Positions 6,806 to 15,639 of a stretch of 64,000 nt of DNA are shown here, piece after piece (position 1 is the stretch's first letter; every line of letters begins with the position of its first letter). The position numbers and the translations under genes are program-made. The notes below the pieces were generated by a model. The model was not told the origin of the DNA, made no database searches, and saw only the letters and a program-made list of their open reading frames with translations. The stretch covers positions 310,001 to 374,000 of the forward strand of contig CBDFHF010000001.1 of NCBI GenBank assembly GCA_965247565.1, written 5' to 3'. Source of the stretch: CBDFHF01 sp965247565 (lineage in GTDB: Bacteria; Pseudomonadota; Gammaproteobacteria; Methylococcales; Methylomonadaceae).

Positions 6806-8446
6806 ATGAAATCACTGACTGAACTCGATCAATTAAACCTGGATCCTGCTACCAAAAACCAAGTAGCGGCACTGATTCAGGCGCTTGTTGACCAAGCCTC
6901 TCAGGATGCCAAAACAGTGATTGCGGAGCAACAAGCCACCATCACGGCCAACGAAAAAGCCATTCTCTACAAAGACACCAAAATCACCTCGCTCACCTAT
7001 GAGCTGGCCTATTACAAACGCATCCGCTACAGCACCAAAAGTGAAACCCTGACCGCTCTGCAACGGGATGTCTTTGAAGAAACCTGGAATACGGATATGT
7101 CGGCAATTGAAGCCGAAGTCGAACTATTGCAGGATAATCAACCGTGCGAAACGGTGGCTAGATCCAAACGCCTGCGTGCTGGCCGTCAGCCGTTACCCGC
7201 CCACCTGCCGCGCATCGATCATTATCACCAGTTGGAATCTTGCGCCTGTGGGCAATGTGGACGAGATTTGGTCAAAATTCGCGACGATGTGACTGAGCAA
7301 CTGGACGTGGAACCGGCCAAGTTCTTTGTCCACCGGCACATCCGGCCACAATACGCCTGCCGGACTTGTGAAACCATCACTGCCGAGCCCATTCCACCGG
7401 CCATCATTGACGGCGGTATGGCCGCCATCGGTTTGCTGGTTTGGGTACTCATCAGCAAATATCTGGATCACTTGCCGCTGTACCGACTGGAACAAATCGC
7501 TGCCCGTAGCAGTGTTTCCCTATCTCGATCCACGCTGGCCGATTGGGTGGGGCGTCTGGGGGTGGAACTACAGCCTCTGGTGGATCGCCTGCACTGGTAT
7601 CTGTTACAACGACCTTGCGTGTTAGCCGATGAAACCCCGGTACCGCAGTTGGATCCCGGCAAAGGTAAAACGAAGAAGGCTTATCTATGGGCGTATCGCA
7701 GTAACGATCTGCAACCTGGGCCTAAGATCATTGTCTTTGACTACCAAGCCGGTCGCAGTGGCCGACATGCCGAACAGTTTCTACAAGACTGGCAAGGTCA
7801 TCTAATGGTTGATGGCTACGGAGGATACAAAGCCTTGTTTGCTGCAGCTCGGGCGCATCCAGCCACACAATCTTTATTGTCGTCCTGCATTGAGTTAGCG
7901 TGCTGGACCCATGCGCGCCGCAAATTCTTTGACCTCTTTCAAGCTAATCAAAGTCCGGTTGCCAAAGAAGCCTTGCAGCGCATTGCCGAGTTGTATGAGA
8001 TTGAAGCCGAAGGCCGGGAGATGAGTATCGATGGCCGGAAAAACCTGCGTGCTGAAAAAAGCCAACCACGCTTAACCGAACTGCATGATTGGCTGCAGCA
8101 AACCCGTTTGCGCACGGCACCTGGCAGCGCTTTGATGAAAGCGATCGAATACAGCCTGAAACGCTGGTCGGCACTGATCCGCTATGCCGAAACCGGTGAT
8201 CTACCCATAGATAACAACAGTACCGAGAACTGTATTAGGCCGATTGCGCTAGGCAGACGCAACTGGCTCTTTGCCGGATCAGAACGAGCGGGCCAGCGCG
8301 CTGCCGCAATTCAATCCTTACTAGGCACCGCCAAATTAAATGGGCTTGATCCCGCTGCCTGGCTAAAAGATACTCTAGAAAAACTCCCTATCTGGCCCAA
8401 CAGCCGCATCGATGAATTACTGCCTTTTGGTACAAAATCAGAATAA
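6806..8446 (+). CDS. tnpC: IS66 TnpC, DDE transposase (copy 1)
   Basis: The 546-residue protein has an N-terminal coiled coil (about residues 20-75). A zinc-finger region follows (CACGQCGRDLVKI; CRTCETITAEP), then the DDE core: VLADETPVPQLD, MVDGYGGYKALF and DNNSTENCIRPIALGRRNWLF for the two aspartates and the glutamate. The C-terminal IS66_C region holds SLLGTAKLNGLDPAAWL. It is full length and intact. A separate promoter may lie in the 97-bp gap after tnpB (TATAGT at 6793). Confidence 0.95.
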   Translation: MKSLTELDQLNLDPATKNQVAALIQALVDQASQDAKTVIAEQQATITANEKAILYKDTKITSLTYELAYYKRIRYSTKSETLTALQRDVFEETWNTDMSAIEAEVELLQDNQPCETVARSKRLRAGRQPLPAHLPRIDHYHQLESCACGQCGRDLVKIRDDVTEQLDVEPAKFFVHRHIRPQYACRTCETITAEPIPPAIIDGGMAAIGLLVWVLISKYLDHLPLYRLEQIAARSSVSLSRSTLADWVGRLGVELQPLVDRLHWYLLQRPCVLADETPVPQLDPGKGKTKKAYLWAYRSNDLQPGPKIIVFDYQAGRSGRHAEQFLQDWQGHLMVDGYGGYKALFAAARAHPATQSLLSSCIELACWTHARRKFFDLFQANQSPVAKEALQRIAELYEIEAEGREMSIDGRKNLRAEKSQPRLTELHDWLQQTRLRTAPGSALMKAIEYSLKRWSALIRYAETGDLPIDNNSTENCIRPIALGRRNWLFAGSERAGQRAAAIQSLLGTAKLNGLDPAAWLKDTLEKLPIWPNSRIDELLPFGTKSE

Positions 8447-8492
8447 ATTGATTTTGGCAATTTCTAAGATAGTGGTCGGGCTGATCGAATAC

Positions 8493-8647
8493 GGTATAGG
8501 GACACCAAATGCTATTAAGACTTGATTATAGGCATAATCAAATTCGTACTTGCCCTCATGGAGTAAACACTTTTCAATTGCTACTCGAAATAGTGCTTTA
8601 ACTTGATCATCGACATTAATGCCTGTTCCTGGTGTCCGGGTTCGGAA
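8493..8647 (-). pseudogene. TnsB-like transposase fragment (upstream part)
   Basis: The minus frame reads TRTPGTGINVDDQVKALFRVA and EFDYAYNQVLIAFGVPIP and, once the IS66 copy and one target repeat are removed, runs without a break into CQSLDLHNVPTERQFKYFYEKEY at 5990. It is the helical N-terminal region that precedes the catalytic core in TnsB proteins. A stop codon lies just upstream at 8648 and the second IS3-family element starts at 8658, so the true beginning is gone. Confidence 0.68.
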
Positions 8648-8681
8648 TTATTCAAGCTAGTTGTCGCCTCAGTTAACCTAT

Positions 8682-9740
8682 TTAAGCGGCTTTTTTATGT
8701 AAATGTTTTGGCTCCTGCTGGGTGTAGATAGGTAATGGGTGTTGATCGGGGTTGAGTAAAACATACTCAATCACGTTCCAATTACGGGTCCGCCCAAACC
8801 AGCGCTGAGGATTAGCTTGTCGAGCTACTTGATAAACCTGATGACGCATCGCCAGTATTTGACGGTCTAATCCTTGATGGCGTTGAGCCGGTGTCACAAA
8901 ACGTATTCCACTGTGGCGATGCTCATGGTTATACCAATCGACCAATGCCGACACCCATTTTCTTGCTTGGGTTAAATCCCCAAACGGTTTCAGGGGGTAA
9001 TCGGGTCGATATTTCAAAGTCTTAAACAACGATTCCGAGTACGGATTATCGTTACTGACCGCTGGTCGACTGAATGAGGCGGCAATGCCTAGTTGCTGTA
9101 AAGTGGCCAGCATGGTGGCGCCTTTCATCGGGCTACCATTATCCGAATGCAGGGTGACTTGATCGGCAATGACACCTTCACTTTTGCAAATATCGCGCAT
9201 TAATTGGCTTGCCAATTGACTGGATTCTTCAGCAAACACTTGCCAGCCGACAATCTTGCGACTAAACACGTCCAGCACGAGATAAAGATAGAAAAACTGG
9301 CCTTTGACCGTGGTCGGCAAGTAGCTAATATCCCAGCTATACAGCTGATTCGGTGCAGTTGCCGCCAATGCCTTCGGTTTGGTTCGCGGTTGTGCGGGGC
9401 GTTCGCTACGGCGGTGTTTGAGTTGATTGGACGCCTTTAAAATCCGATAAAAACTCGATTCCGAGGCGATATAGCGACCTTGATCCGCTAAGCGCGGCAC
9501 GATTTGACCGGGGGGCAAATGACCAAATTCATCGGAATTGGCAATGGCTAAAATTTCATTGCGTTCGGCGTCGGTTAAACGATGTTGAGGCTTGTAAACC
9601 CTGACCGGCCGTTGATCGGCACGCACCGTTTCGCCGTCTCGCCAGCGTTGTGCGGTACGCAATGACAAATCGATGGCGTGGCAAGCCTGATGCCAACGGG
9701 CACCGCTCGCTACGGCTTCTTGAAGGGATTGCATCATCAT
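8682..9740 (-). CDS. IS3-family OrfB transposase
   Basis: The 352-residue protein has an HTH-like N-terminus (LSLRTAQRWRDG), a linker with HRLTDAERNEILAIANS and SESSFYRIL, and an rve core: LYSWDISYLPTTVKGQFFYLY (first aspartate), VTLHSDNGSPMKG (second aspartate) and SNDNPYSESLFKTLKYRPDYP (glutamate). It ends HRHSGIRFVTPAQRHQG, as in many IS3 transposases. The ATG lies next to the TGA of orfA (9737-9739). It is intact. Confidence 0.9.
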   Translation of the reverse strand: MMMQSLQEAVASGARWHQACHAIDLSLRTAQRWRDGETVRADQRPVRVYKPQHRLTDAERNEILAIANSDEFGHLPPGQIVPRLADQGRYIASESSFYRILKASNQLKHRRSERPAQPRTKPKALAATAPNQLYSWDISYLPTTVKGQFFYLYLVLDVFSRKIVGWQVFAEESSQLASQLMRDICKSEGVIADQVTLHSDNGSPMKGATMLATLQQLGIAASFSRPAVSNDNPYSESLFKTLKYRPDYPLKPFGDLTQARKWVSALVDWYNHEHRHSGIRFVTPAQRHQGLDRQILAMRHQVYQVARQANPQRWFGRTRNWNVIEYVLLNPDQHPLPIYTQQEPKHLHKKAA

Positions 9741-10300
9741 TTGTCGCTGCTCGATGTCGGTGAAGCTACCTCGTCCTCGAACAGCGCTTGGTACTTTTTT
9801 TGGAGCACCAAGAGGGCGGCGGCTTCTGCTAAGGCTTTTTCTTTACGGCGCAACTCACGCTCAAGCTGCTGTTTCTCTTGTCTAAGTTGCTTGATGGTTT
9901 GTTGCTCGGTTTTACTCCGCGGGGGCGTTGAGGCCGGTTGACAAAAGTCTTGTCGCTACTGGGTGAGTTGATGTGTAAATAGGCCGTGCTCACGACACCA
10001 CGTGTGAAGCGCTTCACCGCTGAGACCATGACTTTCTTGGAGCGCTAATAATCGCTGTTCAGCTGACCCATCTTGGGAGGATTGCGGCAACTGAGATACG
10101 GTTTTAAGGGATTGACTGTCTCTCATCCAGCTTTTTAAGGTGTATATGTTGATGTTTAATTGTTGAGCCACTTCTGCGATGCTCTGGTCACCTCGGTTGA
10201 ATACTCTTTGTAAGGCGCTTTCTTTGATCGTTGGGCTGTAATTTTTGGTGCTTCTCATTAGGGTCTCAAATTTTAATGGATTAAAAATTTGAGACGACAA
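9737..10300 (-). pseudogene. IS3-family OrfA with one in-frame amber codon
   Basis: The frame starts MSSQIFNPLKFETLMRSTKNYS and has an OrfA helix-turn-helix (QSIAEVAQQLNINIYTLKSWM). It is interrupted by TAG at 9956-9958 after FTHQLTQ. Reading through, it continues RQDFCQPASTPPRSKTEQQ and a long coiled coil (LRQEKQQLERELRRKEKALAE) to a TGA overlapping the OrfB start. The TAG most likely replaced a TGG (Trp) by one base change. Confidence 0.75.
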
Positions 10301-10303
10301 CTA

Positions 10304-10686
10304 TTCTGACATTGGGGGTTTATTACAATATCGCTGATCGCATGGAATATTGGGGTAAACTCGGCATGTTCTGGGGCGGTATTTGGGGTATGTTAGTCGG
10401 CTCAGCATTCTTTTTTATACCTGGCTTTGGCCCAATTATTGTCGGCGGACCACTGGTTTCTGCTATGGTTGGCGGTTTAGAAGGAGCAATCATGTTAGGC
10501 GGTGTCAATATAATCGCAGCAGGTCTTTATGGGTTTGGTATCCCTAAAGACAGTGTGGTTCAGTATGAAAAAGCCATCAAAGCCGAAAAGTTTTTGGTGG
10601 TGGTAAAGGGCACTGCCGATGAGCTGGCAAAAGCGGAGACTGTATTAAAAAACCTGGGTCACGACATCGAAATACACAACAACTAG
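10304..10686 (+). pseudogene. Glycine-rich membrane protein (DUF1269-like), 5' end lost to IS
   Basis: About 120 residues remain, starting in GVYYNIADRMEYWGKLGMFWGGIWGMLVG. Two membrane segments follow (FFFIPGFGPIIVGGPLVSAMVGG; AIMLGGVNIIAAGLYGFGIP), then a small soluble domain (EKFLVVVKGTADELAKAETVLKNLGHDIEIHNN). General-stress membrane proteins of the DUF1269 type have this order. The normal N-terminus is missing because the IS3-family element ends at 10303. A TTG at 10312 could start a truncated product. Confidence 0.65.
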
Positions 10687-10732
10687 CCCAAACAAGCTAG
10701 CTAAATTAGATATAAAATAGACTGCGACTAGA

Positions 10733-10764
10733 CAGAAGTTGCAAACTTGGGTTTGCAACTTCTG
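10733..10764. terminator. Strong hairpin after the DUF1269-like gene
   Basis: A perfect 14-bp stem (arm CAGAAGTTGCAAAC, loop TTGG) lies 47 bases after the stop codon. It is followed by AATAATATTT rather than a clean T run, so it may act as a weak intrinsic or processing hairpin. Confidence 0.6.
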
Positions 10765-10867
10765 AATAATATTTAAACTCCTTTTCACTTGCCAAGCGTA
10801 ATCAAACTGGCGGCATTTTCTCCGTTTACCTCCCCACACTGAAGTTATTTTTTAACTAATATGCCAA

Positions 10868-10883
10868 TGTGCGCTATCGCACA
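10868..10883. promoter_or_regulatory. Crp/Fnr-type palindrome upstream of cbpA
   Basis: TGTGCGCTATCGCACA: both 6-nt halves are perfectly complementary around CTAT. It lies 75 bases before the cbpA start. It is the most symmetric member of the shared motif family in this window. Confidence 0.75.
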
Positions 10884-10958
10884 GACTGGTTTTAAATAAG
10901 CAGTAACAATAATGCTACAGATGAAGATGGCTCATCGTAATCAGATGGATGATCGAGT

Positions 10959-11906
10959 ATGCAGTATAAAGATTACTATAAAATCATGGGCTTGGAGCGG
11001 GATGCGACTCAGGATGACGTGAAGCGAGCCTATCGTAAACTAGCGCGTAAATATCACCCCGACGTCAGTAAAGAAGCGGATGCTGAAGCAAAATTCAAGG
11101 AGTTAGGTGAAGCTTACGAAGTCCTCAAGGATGTAGAAAAGCGCGCCGCTTACGATCAGCTGGGCAGCAACTGGCAAGCTGGACAGGAGTTCAAGCCACC
11201 TCCCAACTGGGATGAAGGCTTTGAATTTAAAGGTGGTGATTTCAATGGTGCCGATAGCGGTACTTTCAGTGATTTTTTTGCGCAAATTTTTGGTGAGCAA
11301 GGCTTTCATACCGGTTCAGCTCGGCATACACAAGAACACAGGCGAGGGCAGGACAGTCATGCCAAAATTCATATCGATCTTCAAGATAGCTACAACGGGG
11401 TAACTCGAACCATCTCCCTGACTACCCCGGAAACGAATGCCCAAGGCCAATTGCAAGTTAAGCATAGAAGTCTGAATGTAAAAATCCCTAAAGGTATCAA
11501 GCCTGGTCAGCATATAAAGCTAGCAGGGCAGGGACACCCTGGTTCGGGCAAGGCTACGGCTGGCGATTTATTTTTGGAAATTGAATTTAACAACCATCCG
11601 CTATATCGCGTTTCCGAAACTGACGTGTATCTGGATGTGCCAGTAACTCCTTGGGAAGCTGCATTAGGCGAGAAAATTAAAGTACCGACACCGAATGGAT
11701 CTGTTGAGTTGAAAATACCAGTCAACTCCAAACAAGGCAGTAAACTACGTCTGGCAGGCCGTGGATTGCCAAGTAAGACACCAGGCGATTTTTTCGTGGT
11801 ACTGCAAATAGTGTTGCCCACCGCAGACACTGAAGCCGCTAAAGCTGTTTATGAAAATATGCAGCGAACGCTCAATTTTAATCCGCGTCAAGCTTTGGGG
11901 GTATGA
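10959..11906 (+). CDS. cbpA: CbpA, curved-DNA-binding DnaJ-type co-chaperone
   Basis: The 315-residue protein has a J domain at residues 5-70 with the HPD motif (ARKYHPDVSKEADAEAKFKEL), a Gly/Phe-rich linker, and two C-terminal substrate-binding domains (LNVKIPKGIKPGQHIKLAGQG; VYLDVPVTPWEAALGEKI). There is no CxxCxGxG zinc region, which separates CbpA from DnaJ. It stimulates DnaK and in E. coli binds DNA in stationary phase. The partner cbpM follows after 3 bases. The upstream palindrome at 10868 suggests control by the local Crp-like regulators. Confidence 0.93.
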   Translation: MQYKDYYKIMGLERDATQDDVKRAYRKLARKYHPDVSKEADAEAKFKELGEAYEVLKDVEKRAAYDQLGSNWQAGQEFKPPPNWDEGFEFKGGDFNGADSGTFSDFFAQIFGEQGFHTGSARHTQEHRRGQDSHAKIHIDLQDSYNGVTRTISLTTPETNAQGQLQVKHRSLNVKIPKGIKPGQHIKLAGQGHPGSGKATAGDLFLEIEFNNHPLYRVSETDVYLDVPVTPWEAALGEKIKVPTPNGSVELKIPVNSKQGSKLRLAGRGLPSKTPGDFFVVLQIVLPTADTEAAKAVYENMQRTLNFNPRQALGV

Positions 11907-11909
11907 GCT

Positions 11910-12227
11910 ATGACCTTTGACGAACCACCACTTGTTCATACCGGCACAGTTGTTGAAGAGGAATATTTAACGTTGGAACAACTGTGTAATGCGTGTGCAG
12001 TTGATACCACCTGGGTTATCAGTCTGGTTGAAGAAAGCATCATAGAACCGCAGGGTGATGAGGTAAAGTCATGGCAATTCTCCGGTATTAGTTTGCTCCG
12101 CGTCAGAACTGCGCTAAGGCTGCATCAAGATTTGGGCGTAAATCTGGCAGGCATCGCTTTGGCTATGGATTTAATGGAAGAGCTTGAACGGTTGCGCGCT
12201 CAGCTTAAAAAAATGTGTCACCCATAA
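11910..12227 (+). CDS. cbpM: CbpM-type modulator of CbpA
   Basis: The 105-residue protein has the MerR-like single-domain layout of CbpM: YLTLEQLCNACAVDTTWVISLVEE, then SWQFSGISLLRVRTALRLHQDLGVNLAGIALAMDLMEELERL. CbpM binds the J domain of CbpA and blocks its action on DnaK. Position (3 bases after cbpA) and length both fit. Confidence 0.88.
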   Translation: MTFDEPPLVHTGTVVEEEYLTLEQLCNACAVDTTWVISLVEESIIEPQGDEVKSWQFSGISLLRVRTALRLHQDLGVNLAGIALAMDLMEELERLRAQLKKMCHP

Positions 12228-12292
12228 CATCATCCGACTTAATTGTCAGGAAAAACGAAACACCCATTACATTAACACTAGAAGGTACCATT

Positions 12293-12736
12293 ATGAAACT
12301 CACGTGGATACTTGTTGCCGATAGCACTCGCGCACGCATTTTTACCGCAGACACACCTTCCTCTGAGTTGCAGGAAATAGAAGGTTTAACCCACAACGAA
12401 GGGCGCTTACATGATCGAGAACTCACTACCGATTTGCCTGGGCGAATCAAAAGCTCTGACGGCAGCGGCCATGCGCTAGAACAGCCTACGGACCCAAAAA
12501 AGCATGAGGCAGATAATTTTGCCCATCAGCTGGCGCAGCATCTTGAAACTGCGCACAATGCCAACCAATTTAAACGCTTGCTAATTGTTGCTAACCCAAC
12601 TTTTCTAGGTTTGCTACGAAATTGCTTATCAGAACAGATTAAAAAACAGATTTGTTTTGAGCTAGATAAGAATTTCACCTTGGAAAGTCCGGCGGAAATC
12701 CGCAAACATTTGCCAGAGTTTTTACCTAATCTGTGA
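12293..12736 (+). CDS. Host-attachment-protein family (PF10116-type) protein
   Basis: The start is set at 12293 (MKLTWILVADSTRARIFTAD), preceded by GAAGG; an earlier in-frame ATG at 12215 would overlap cbpM and lacks a site. The 147 residues show the family features: VADSTRARIF at the beta-strand start, GRLHDRELTTDLPGR, a central HEADNFAHQLAQHLE helix and LLIVANPTFLGLLR. Named after plant-attachment proteins, the family is common in stress regions of proteobacteria; its biochemical role is not established. Confidence 0.82.
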   Translation: MKLTWILVADSTRARIFTADTPSSELQEIEGLTHNEGRLHDRELTTDLPGRIKSSDGSGHALEQPTDPKKHEADNFAHQLAQHLETAHNANQFKRLLIVANPTFLGLLRNCLSEQIKKQICFELDKNFTLESPAEIRKHLPEFLPNL

Positions 12737-12965
12737 AGAAAATGCTTACCGGTTTTTTTATTGCTGACTTAAGAATATAAACCTTGACTTCGTCGTTAGC
12801 AGAGGCACATACTGCACTCAGCTTAGAAATAAGATTTACCCTCTGTTTACCACTTCGATTCCTATCTTGTAGTCATTCGTCCTGTTTTTCATTTAGTATT
12901 TCAAACTTTATCAGCTTTACCAGCCTGTATCAGGCTTTATTTACTCATTATCTAAAGGACTCATC

Positions 12966-13181
12966 ATGTCTACAATTACTACCGGCATCGTTAAATGGTT
13001 TAATTCAGAAAAAGGCTTTGGCTTTATCGAACAAAAATCCGGCCCGGATGTCTTCGTACATTTTAAACAAATTAACAACTCAGGCGGCTACAAATCCCTG
13101 GACGAAGGCCAAAATGTCCAGTTTAGCGTTAGCCAAGGACCAAAAGGCCCACAGGCAGAAAACGTTAGCATCATTATTTAG
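12966..13181 (+). CDS. Cold-shock (CspA-family) nucleic-acid-binding protein
   Basis: The 71 residues form one cold-shock domain: MSTITTGIVKWFNSEKGFGFIEQ with RNP1 (KGFGFI) and DVFVHFKQIN with RNP2 (VFVHF). These proteins bind single-stranded RNA and DNA and melt RNA structure. A 229-base leader without another credible gene (12737-12965) precedes it; long structured leaders are usual for csp genes. The ATG has a CTAAAGGA ribosome site. Confidence 0.95.
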   Translation: MSTITTGIVKWFNSEKGFGFIEQKSGPDVFVHFKQINNSGGYKSLDEGQNVQFSVSQGPKGPQAENVSIII

Positions 13182-13189
13182 TTGATTAG

Positions 13190-13224
13190 ACCAACTGCGG
13201 CGCAAAAAATTGACCGCAGTTGGT
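13190..13224 (+). terminator. Hairpin terminator after the cold-shock gene
   Basis: An 11-bp stem (ACCAACTGCGG with CCGCAGTTGGT) encloses a 13-nt A-rich loop and starts 8 bases after the csp stop. No strong T run follows, so termination strength is uncertain. Confidence 0.6.
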
Positions 13225-13270
13225 ATCTCAATCCTGTGCGACTCGATCAACCCAAGCATTTGGAGTTACC

Positions 13271-13375
13271 ATGAGCAAAGAGCAAAAGAGTAATAAAGAA
13301 GACAAGAAAAAACCGGCTTTAAATCAAAAAGAAAAGAAAGCCGCAAAAAAAGCTAAAAAAGAGTTAAATAGCTGA
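13271..13375 (+). CDS. Small lysine-rich protein (34 residues)
   Basis: An ATG at 13271 with GGAG seven bases upstream opens a 34-codon frame starting MSKEQKSNKEDKKKPALNQ and ending KAKKELNS. More than a third of the residues are lysine. Very short proteins with this MSKEQKSNKE..KPAL..KEKKAAKKAKKE pattern recur in gammaproteobacteria as far as I recall, but no function is known to me. It sits alone between the csp terminator and the transglutaminase gene. Confidence 0.6.
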   Translation: MSKEQKSNKEDKKKPALNQKEKKAAKKAKKELNS

Positions 13376-13522
13376 AAGCACAGTTCATCTGATTGCATTT
13401 AGTGGTTTGGTGAATCAAGAATAATTGTTAGAACTATACGGCTAATTTGGCGTTTTTTAGCCAACAGTACCAACAGAATAACACTGAATAGTTACCCCCA
13501 ATTAGCTGAGTGGTTTGGCACT

Positions 13523-14326
13523 ATGTCCACGATTAACGTAGGCTGCGATTTAACGTATACCGTTACCCAACCAACGAGTTTTTTGTTCAATTTGGCGGCG
13601 GCACGCACCAAGCTGCAAATTATCAGCTCTGAAACTCTGCAGTTAAGCCCGAACATCCCATATCAAACCAGTTGTTTAGGGATGGAAGATAATCAAATCT
13701 ACCGACTGTTTGTAGAGCCTTGCGAACTGCAACTGCAATATCGGGCCACGGTGCAGCTACTTCCGGAAGATTACAACACGTCAGGCACGATTGAGACCGA
13801 CTATTCGCAATTACCCGATGAAGTATTGCCATATCTTAATCCCAGTCGATATTGTGAGTCGGATCGATTAACTCATTTTGCCATGCGTACGTTTGGTAAC
13901 GCCAAGCTCGGATTTTGCAGAGTGACTGATATTTGTGACTGGATAAACACGAATCTCGACTACCAAGCGGGTAGCAGCGGCCAAAGCACCAGTGCTTGCG
14001 ATGTCTTAATCCAACGTGTTGGGGTATGTAGGGATTACGCCCATCTGGCAATTGCCTTGTGTAGAGCGCTATGTATACCGGCTCGTTATATTTCTGGCTA
14101 CGCCGTTGCATTAGAGCCACCGGATTTTCATGGATTTTTTGAAGCTTATCTAGGCTCGCGATGGCATTTGTTTGATGCCACGCGCATGGCCCCAGTTCAA
14201 GGCTTTGTGCGTATCGGCACGGGCAGAGATGCCTCCGACGCTTCGTTTGCGACCATAATAGGTGCGGCAACACCTAGTTATATGGCGGTTTGGGCGCAGC
14301 AAATTTTGCCGAGTTTTCCAAACTGA
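13523..14326 (+). CDS. Transglutaminase-like cysteine protease-fold protein
   Basis: The 267-residue protein has an N-terminal beta domain (about 1-100) and a transglutaminase-like core. The catalytic triad is visible: Cys169 in RVGVCRDYAHLAIALCR, His203 in PPDFHGFFEAYLG and Asp218 in WHLFDATRMAP. No signal peptide is present. Such proteins are often peptidases or amidases rather than cross-linkers. A second, distinct paralogue lies at 23894-24757. Confidence 0.85.
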   Translation: MSTINVGCDLTYTVTQPTSFLFNLAAARTKLQIISSETLQLSPNIPYQTSCLGMEDNQIYRLFVEPCELQLQYRATVQLLPEDYNTSGTIETDYSQLPDEVLPYLNPSRYCESDRLTHFAMRTFGNAKLGFCRVTDICDWINTNLDYQAGSSGQSTSACDVLIQRVGVCRDYAHLAIALCRALCIPARYISGYAVALEPPDFHGFFEAYLGSRWHLFDATRMAPVQGFVRIGTGRDASDASFATIIGAATPSYMAVWAQQILPSFPN

Positions 14327-14617
14327 GCAGGTTTGCTTTAGCTAGCGCAATGGTGCTATCCAAAAACCTGATGGCATGAAAAGAATTGAAAACACCCACA
14401 GCTTCTTGACCGGTCATAAATAAACGTTATAGCCGGAAATCAAGCTTTAGCGCACGAGAGGTTACGGAGTTGCTTCTCACTGACAGTCAGTGACGAGGAT
14501 TCGAACCTATTGCTGATCGATATTAATTATTGAGTTAAAGCTCAAACTTGGCGGTATTTTCAGTCTGTAAGGTAACGCACATAAGCCTGGTTTTTGACTG
14601 TAAACATCGCAATTCTA

Positions 14618-14633
14618 TGTGCGGTATCGTACA
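14618..14633. promoter_or_regulatory. Crp/Fnr-type palindrome upstream of the first Crp-like gene
   Basis: TGTGCGGTATCGTACA lies 80 bases before the regulator start at 14713, which suggests autoregulation. The surrounding 14327-14712 stretch has no gene; it holds a small hairpin (TCACTGA-CAG-TCAGTGA at 14477-14493). Confidence 0.72.
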
Positions 14634-14712
14634 TATTAGAAGGGTGCAATCCTATAAAGTTCGCTCATGTTTACACTAGCAAAAATCTATTAAACGGATC
14701 AATAAACCTGAG

Positions 14713-15447
14713 ATGTTGGTTAACATTAAGCAGCTAAACCCTAAACAAAATCATCTACTCGATGCTCTGCCGGAAGTAGAATTTGCACGGATCTTACCGT
14801 TGCTGGAACGAGTGCCTATGTCACTTGGTGAAGTGCTTTACGAATCCGGTGGTGAACTCCGCTATGTGTATTTTCCTACCGACAGCATTGTTTCACTGCT
14901 GTATGTGATGGAAAATGGCGCCTCGGCTGAAATAGCGGTAGTGGGTAACGAAGGCATCATTGGTATAGCCTTGTTCATGGGTGGCGGAAGTATGCCAAAT
15001 CGAGCCGTCGTGCAAAGTGCCGGTTATGCTTTTCGGTTACGCGGCGCATCCATGTTGAAAGAATTTGATCGCTACGGTGCTTTGCTGCATTTGCTGTTGC
15101 GCTATACCCAAGCCCTCATCACCCAGATGGCACAAACAGCAGTTTGCAACCGCCACCATTCGGTTGATCAACAGCTTTGTCGATGGCTGCTGCTAAGCCT
15201 TGACCGATTGCGTAGCAATAGTTTGACCATGACCCAGGAGTTGATCGCCAATATGCTGGGTGTTCGCCGCGAAGGTGTAACCGAAGCCGCTGGAAATTTG
15301 CAGCGGGCAGGCCTGATTGATTACCGCCGAGGTCATATTGAGGTATTGGACAGACCGGGTCTGGAACAGCGGGTGTGCGAATGTTACCAAGTAGTAAAAA
15401 CCGAATATGATCGCTTGTTACCTGGGCAAACTGGAACAATACTTTGA
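14713..15447 (+). CDS. Crp/Fnr-family transcriptional regulator 1
   Basis: The 244-residue protein has a cyclic-nucleotide-binding-like beta roll at about 20-140 (VYFPTDSIVSLLYVMENGASAEIAVVGNEGIIGI) and a long dimer helix. A C-terminal winged helix follows, with recognition helix GVRREGVTEAAGNLQRAGLI and the wing YRRGHIEVLDR. The usual cAMP phosphate-binding signature RxGE.A is not evident, and there is no Fnr cysteine cluster, so the signal is unknown. It carries the shared palindrome in its own promoter and a paralogue follows 192 bases downstream. Confidence 0.88.
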   Translation: MLVNIKQLNPKQNHLLDALPEVEFARILPLLERVPMSLGEVLYESGGELRYVYFPTDSIVSLLYVMENGASAEIAVVGNEGIIGIALFMGGGSMPNRAVVQSAGYAFRLRGASMLKEFDRYGALLHLLLRYTQALITQMAQTAVCNRHHSVDQQLCRWLLLSLDRLRSNSLTMTQELIANMLGVRREGVTEAAGNLQRAGLIDYRRGHIEVLDRPGLEQRVCECYQVVKTEYDRLLPGQTGTIL

Positions 15448-15490
15448 ATTTGGCTGAATTCATTTTAGGAATCCACTGAACGTTTCGCTA

Positions 15491-15506
15491 TGTGCGATAA
15501 CCAACA
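15491..15506. promoter_or_regulatory. Degenerate palindrome upstream of the second Crp-like gene
   Basis: TGTGCGATAACCAACA keeps the left half perfectly but has two mismatches in the right half. It lies 134 bases before the start at 15640. A second near-match with altered spacing (GTCGGTATCGCTACA) is at 15611-15625. Either could be a weak operator. Confidence 0.35.
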
Positions 15507-15639
15507 GATGTTCAGGGTACTGCTATGATAGTGTACAGCTGGCTAGAAAATACAACCCCTCTAGTCAGCTCCGACAATTTAATAATCCTCAATTGATGCT
15601 TGTGCATTCTGTCGGTATCGCTACATCACCGGAGAGTTC

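Larger units (their letters stand above)
5994..8492 (+). mobile_element. IS66-family insertion sequence, copy 1 (2499 bp)
   Basis: The left end GTAATCGTCC and the right end (reverse complement GTATTCGATC) form short imperfect inverted repeats. An exact 8-bp target duplication, GGTATAGG, lies at 5986-5993 and 8493-8500, as expected for IS66. It carries tnpA, tnpB and tnpC in the usual order. It is inserted in the TnsB-like relic and appears identical to the copies at 42836 and 55782. Confidence 0.96.
8658..10303 (-). mobile_element. Second IS3-family element (about 1646 bp)
   Basis: The inverted ends are TAGTTGTCGCCTCA at the left and TAGTTGTCGTCTCA (reverse complement) at the right. It encodes an OrfA with one amber codon and an intact OrfB. 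No matching target duplication is seen (CAAGC against TTCTG). Its right end cuts the start of the membrane-protein gene at 10304 and its left end abuts the TnsB relic, so a deletion probably accompanied or followed insertion. Confidence 0.82.

Noticed and set aside
12784..13185. 133-codon frame overlapping the cold-shock gene
   Set aside because: It runs through the csp leader and gene in another frame; the csp frame is clearly the coding one.
14496..14508. AGGATTCGAACCT resembles a tRNA T-arm on the minus strand
   Set aside because: The sequence to the right does not form the rest of a tRNA (no anticodon or D arm), so it is chance or a very old relic.
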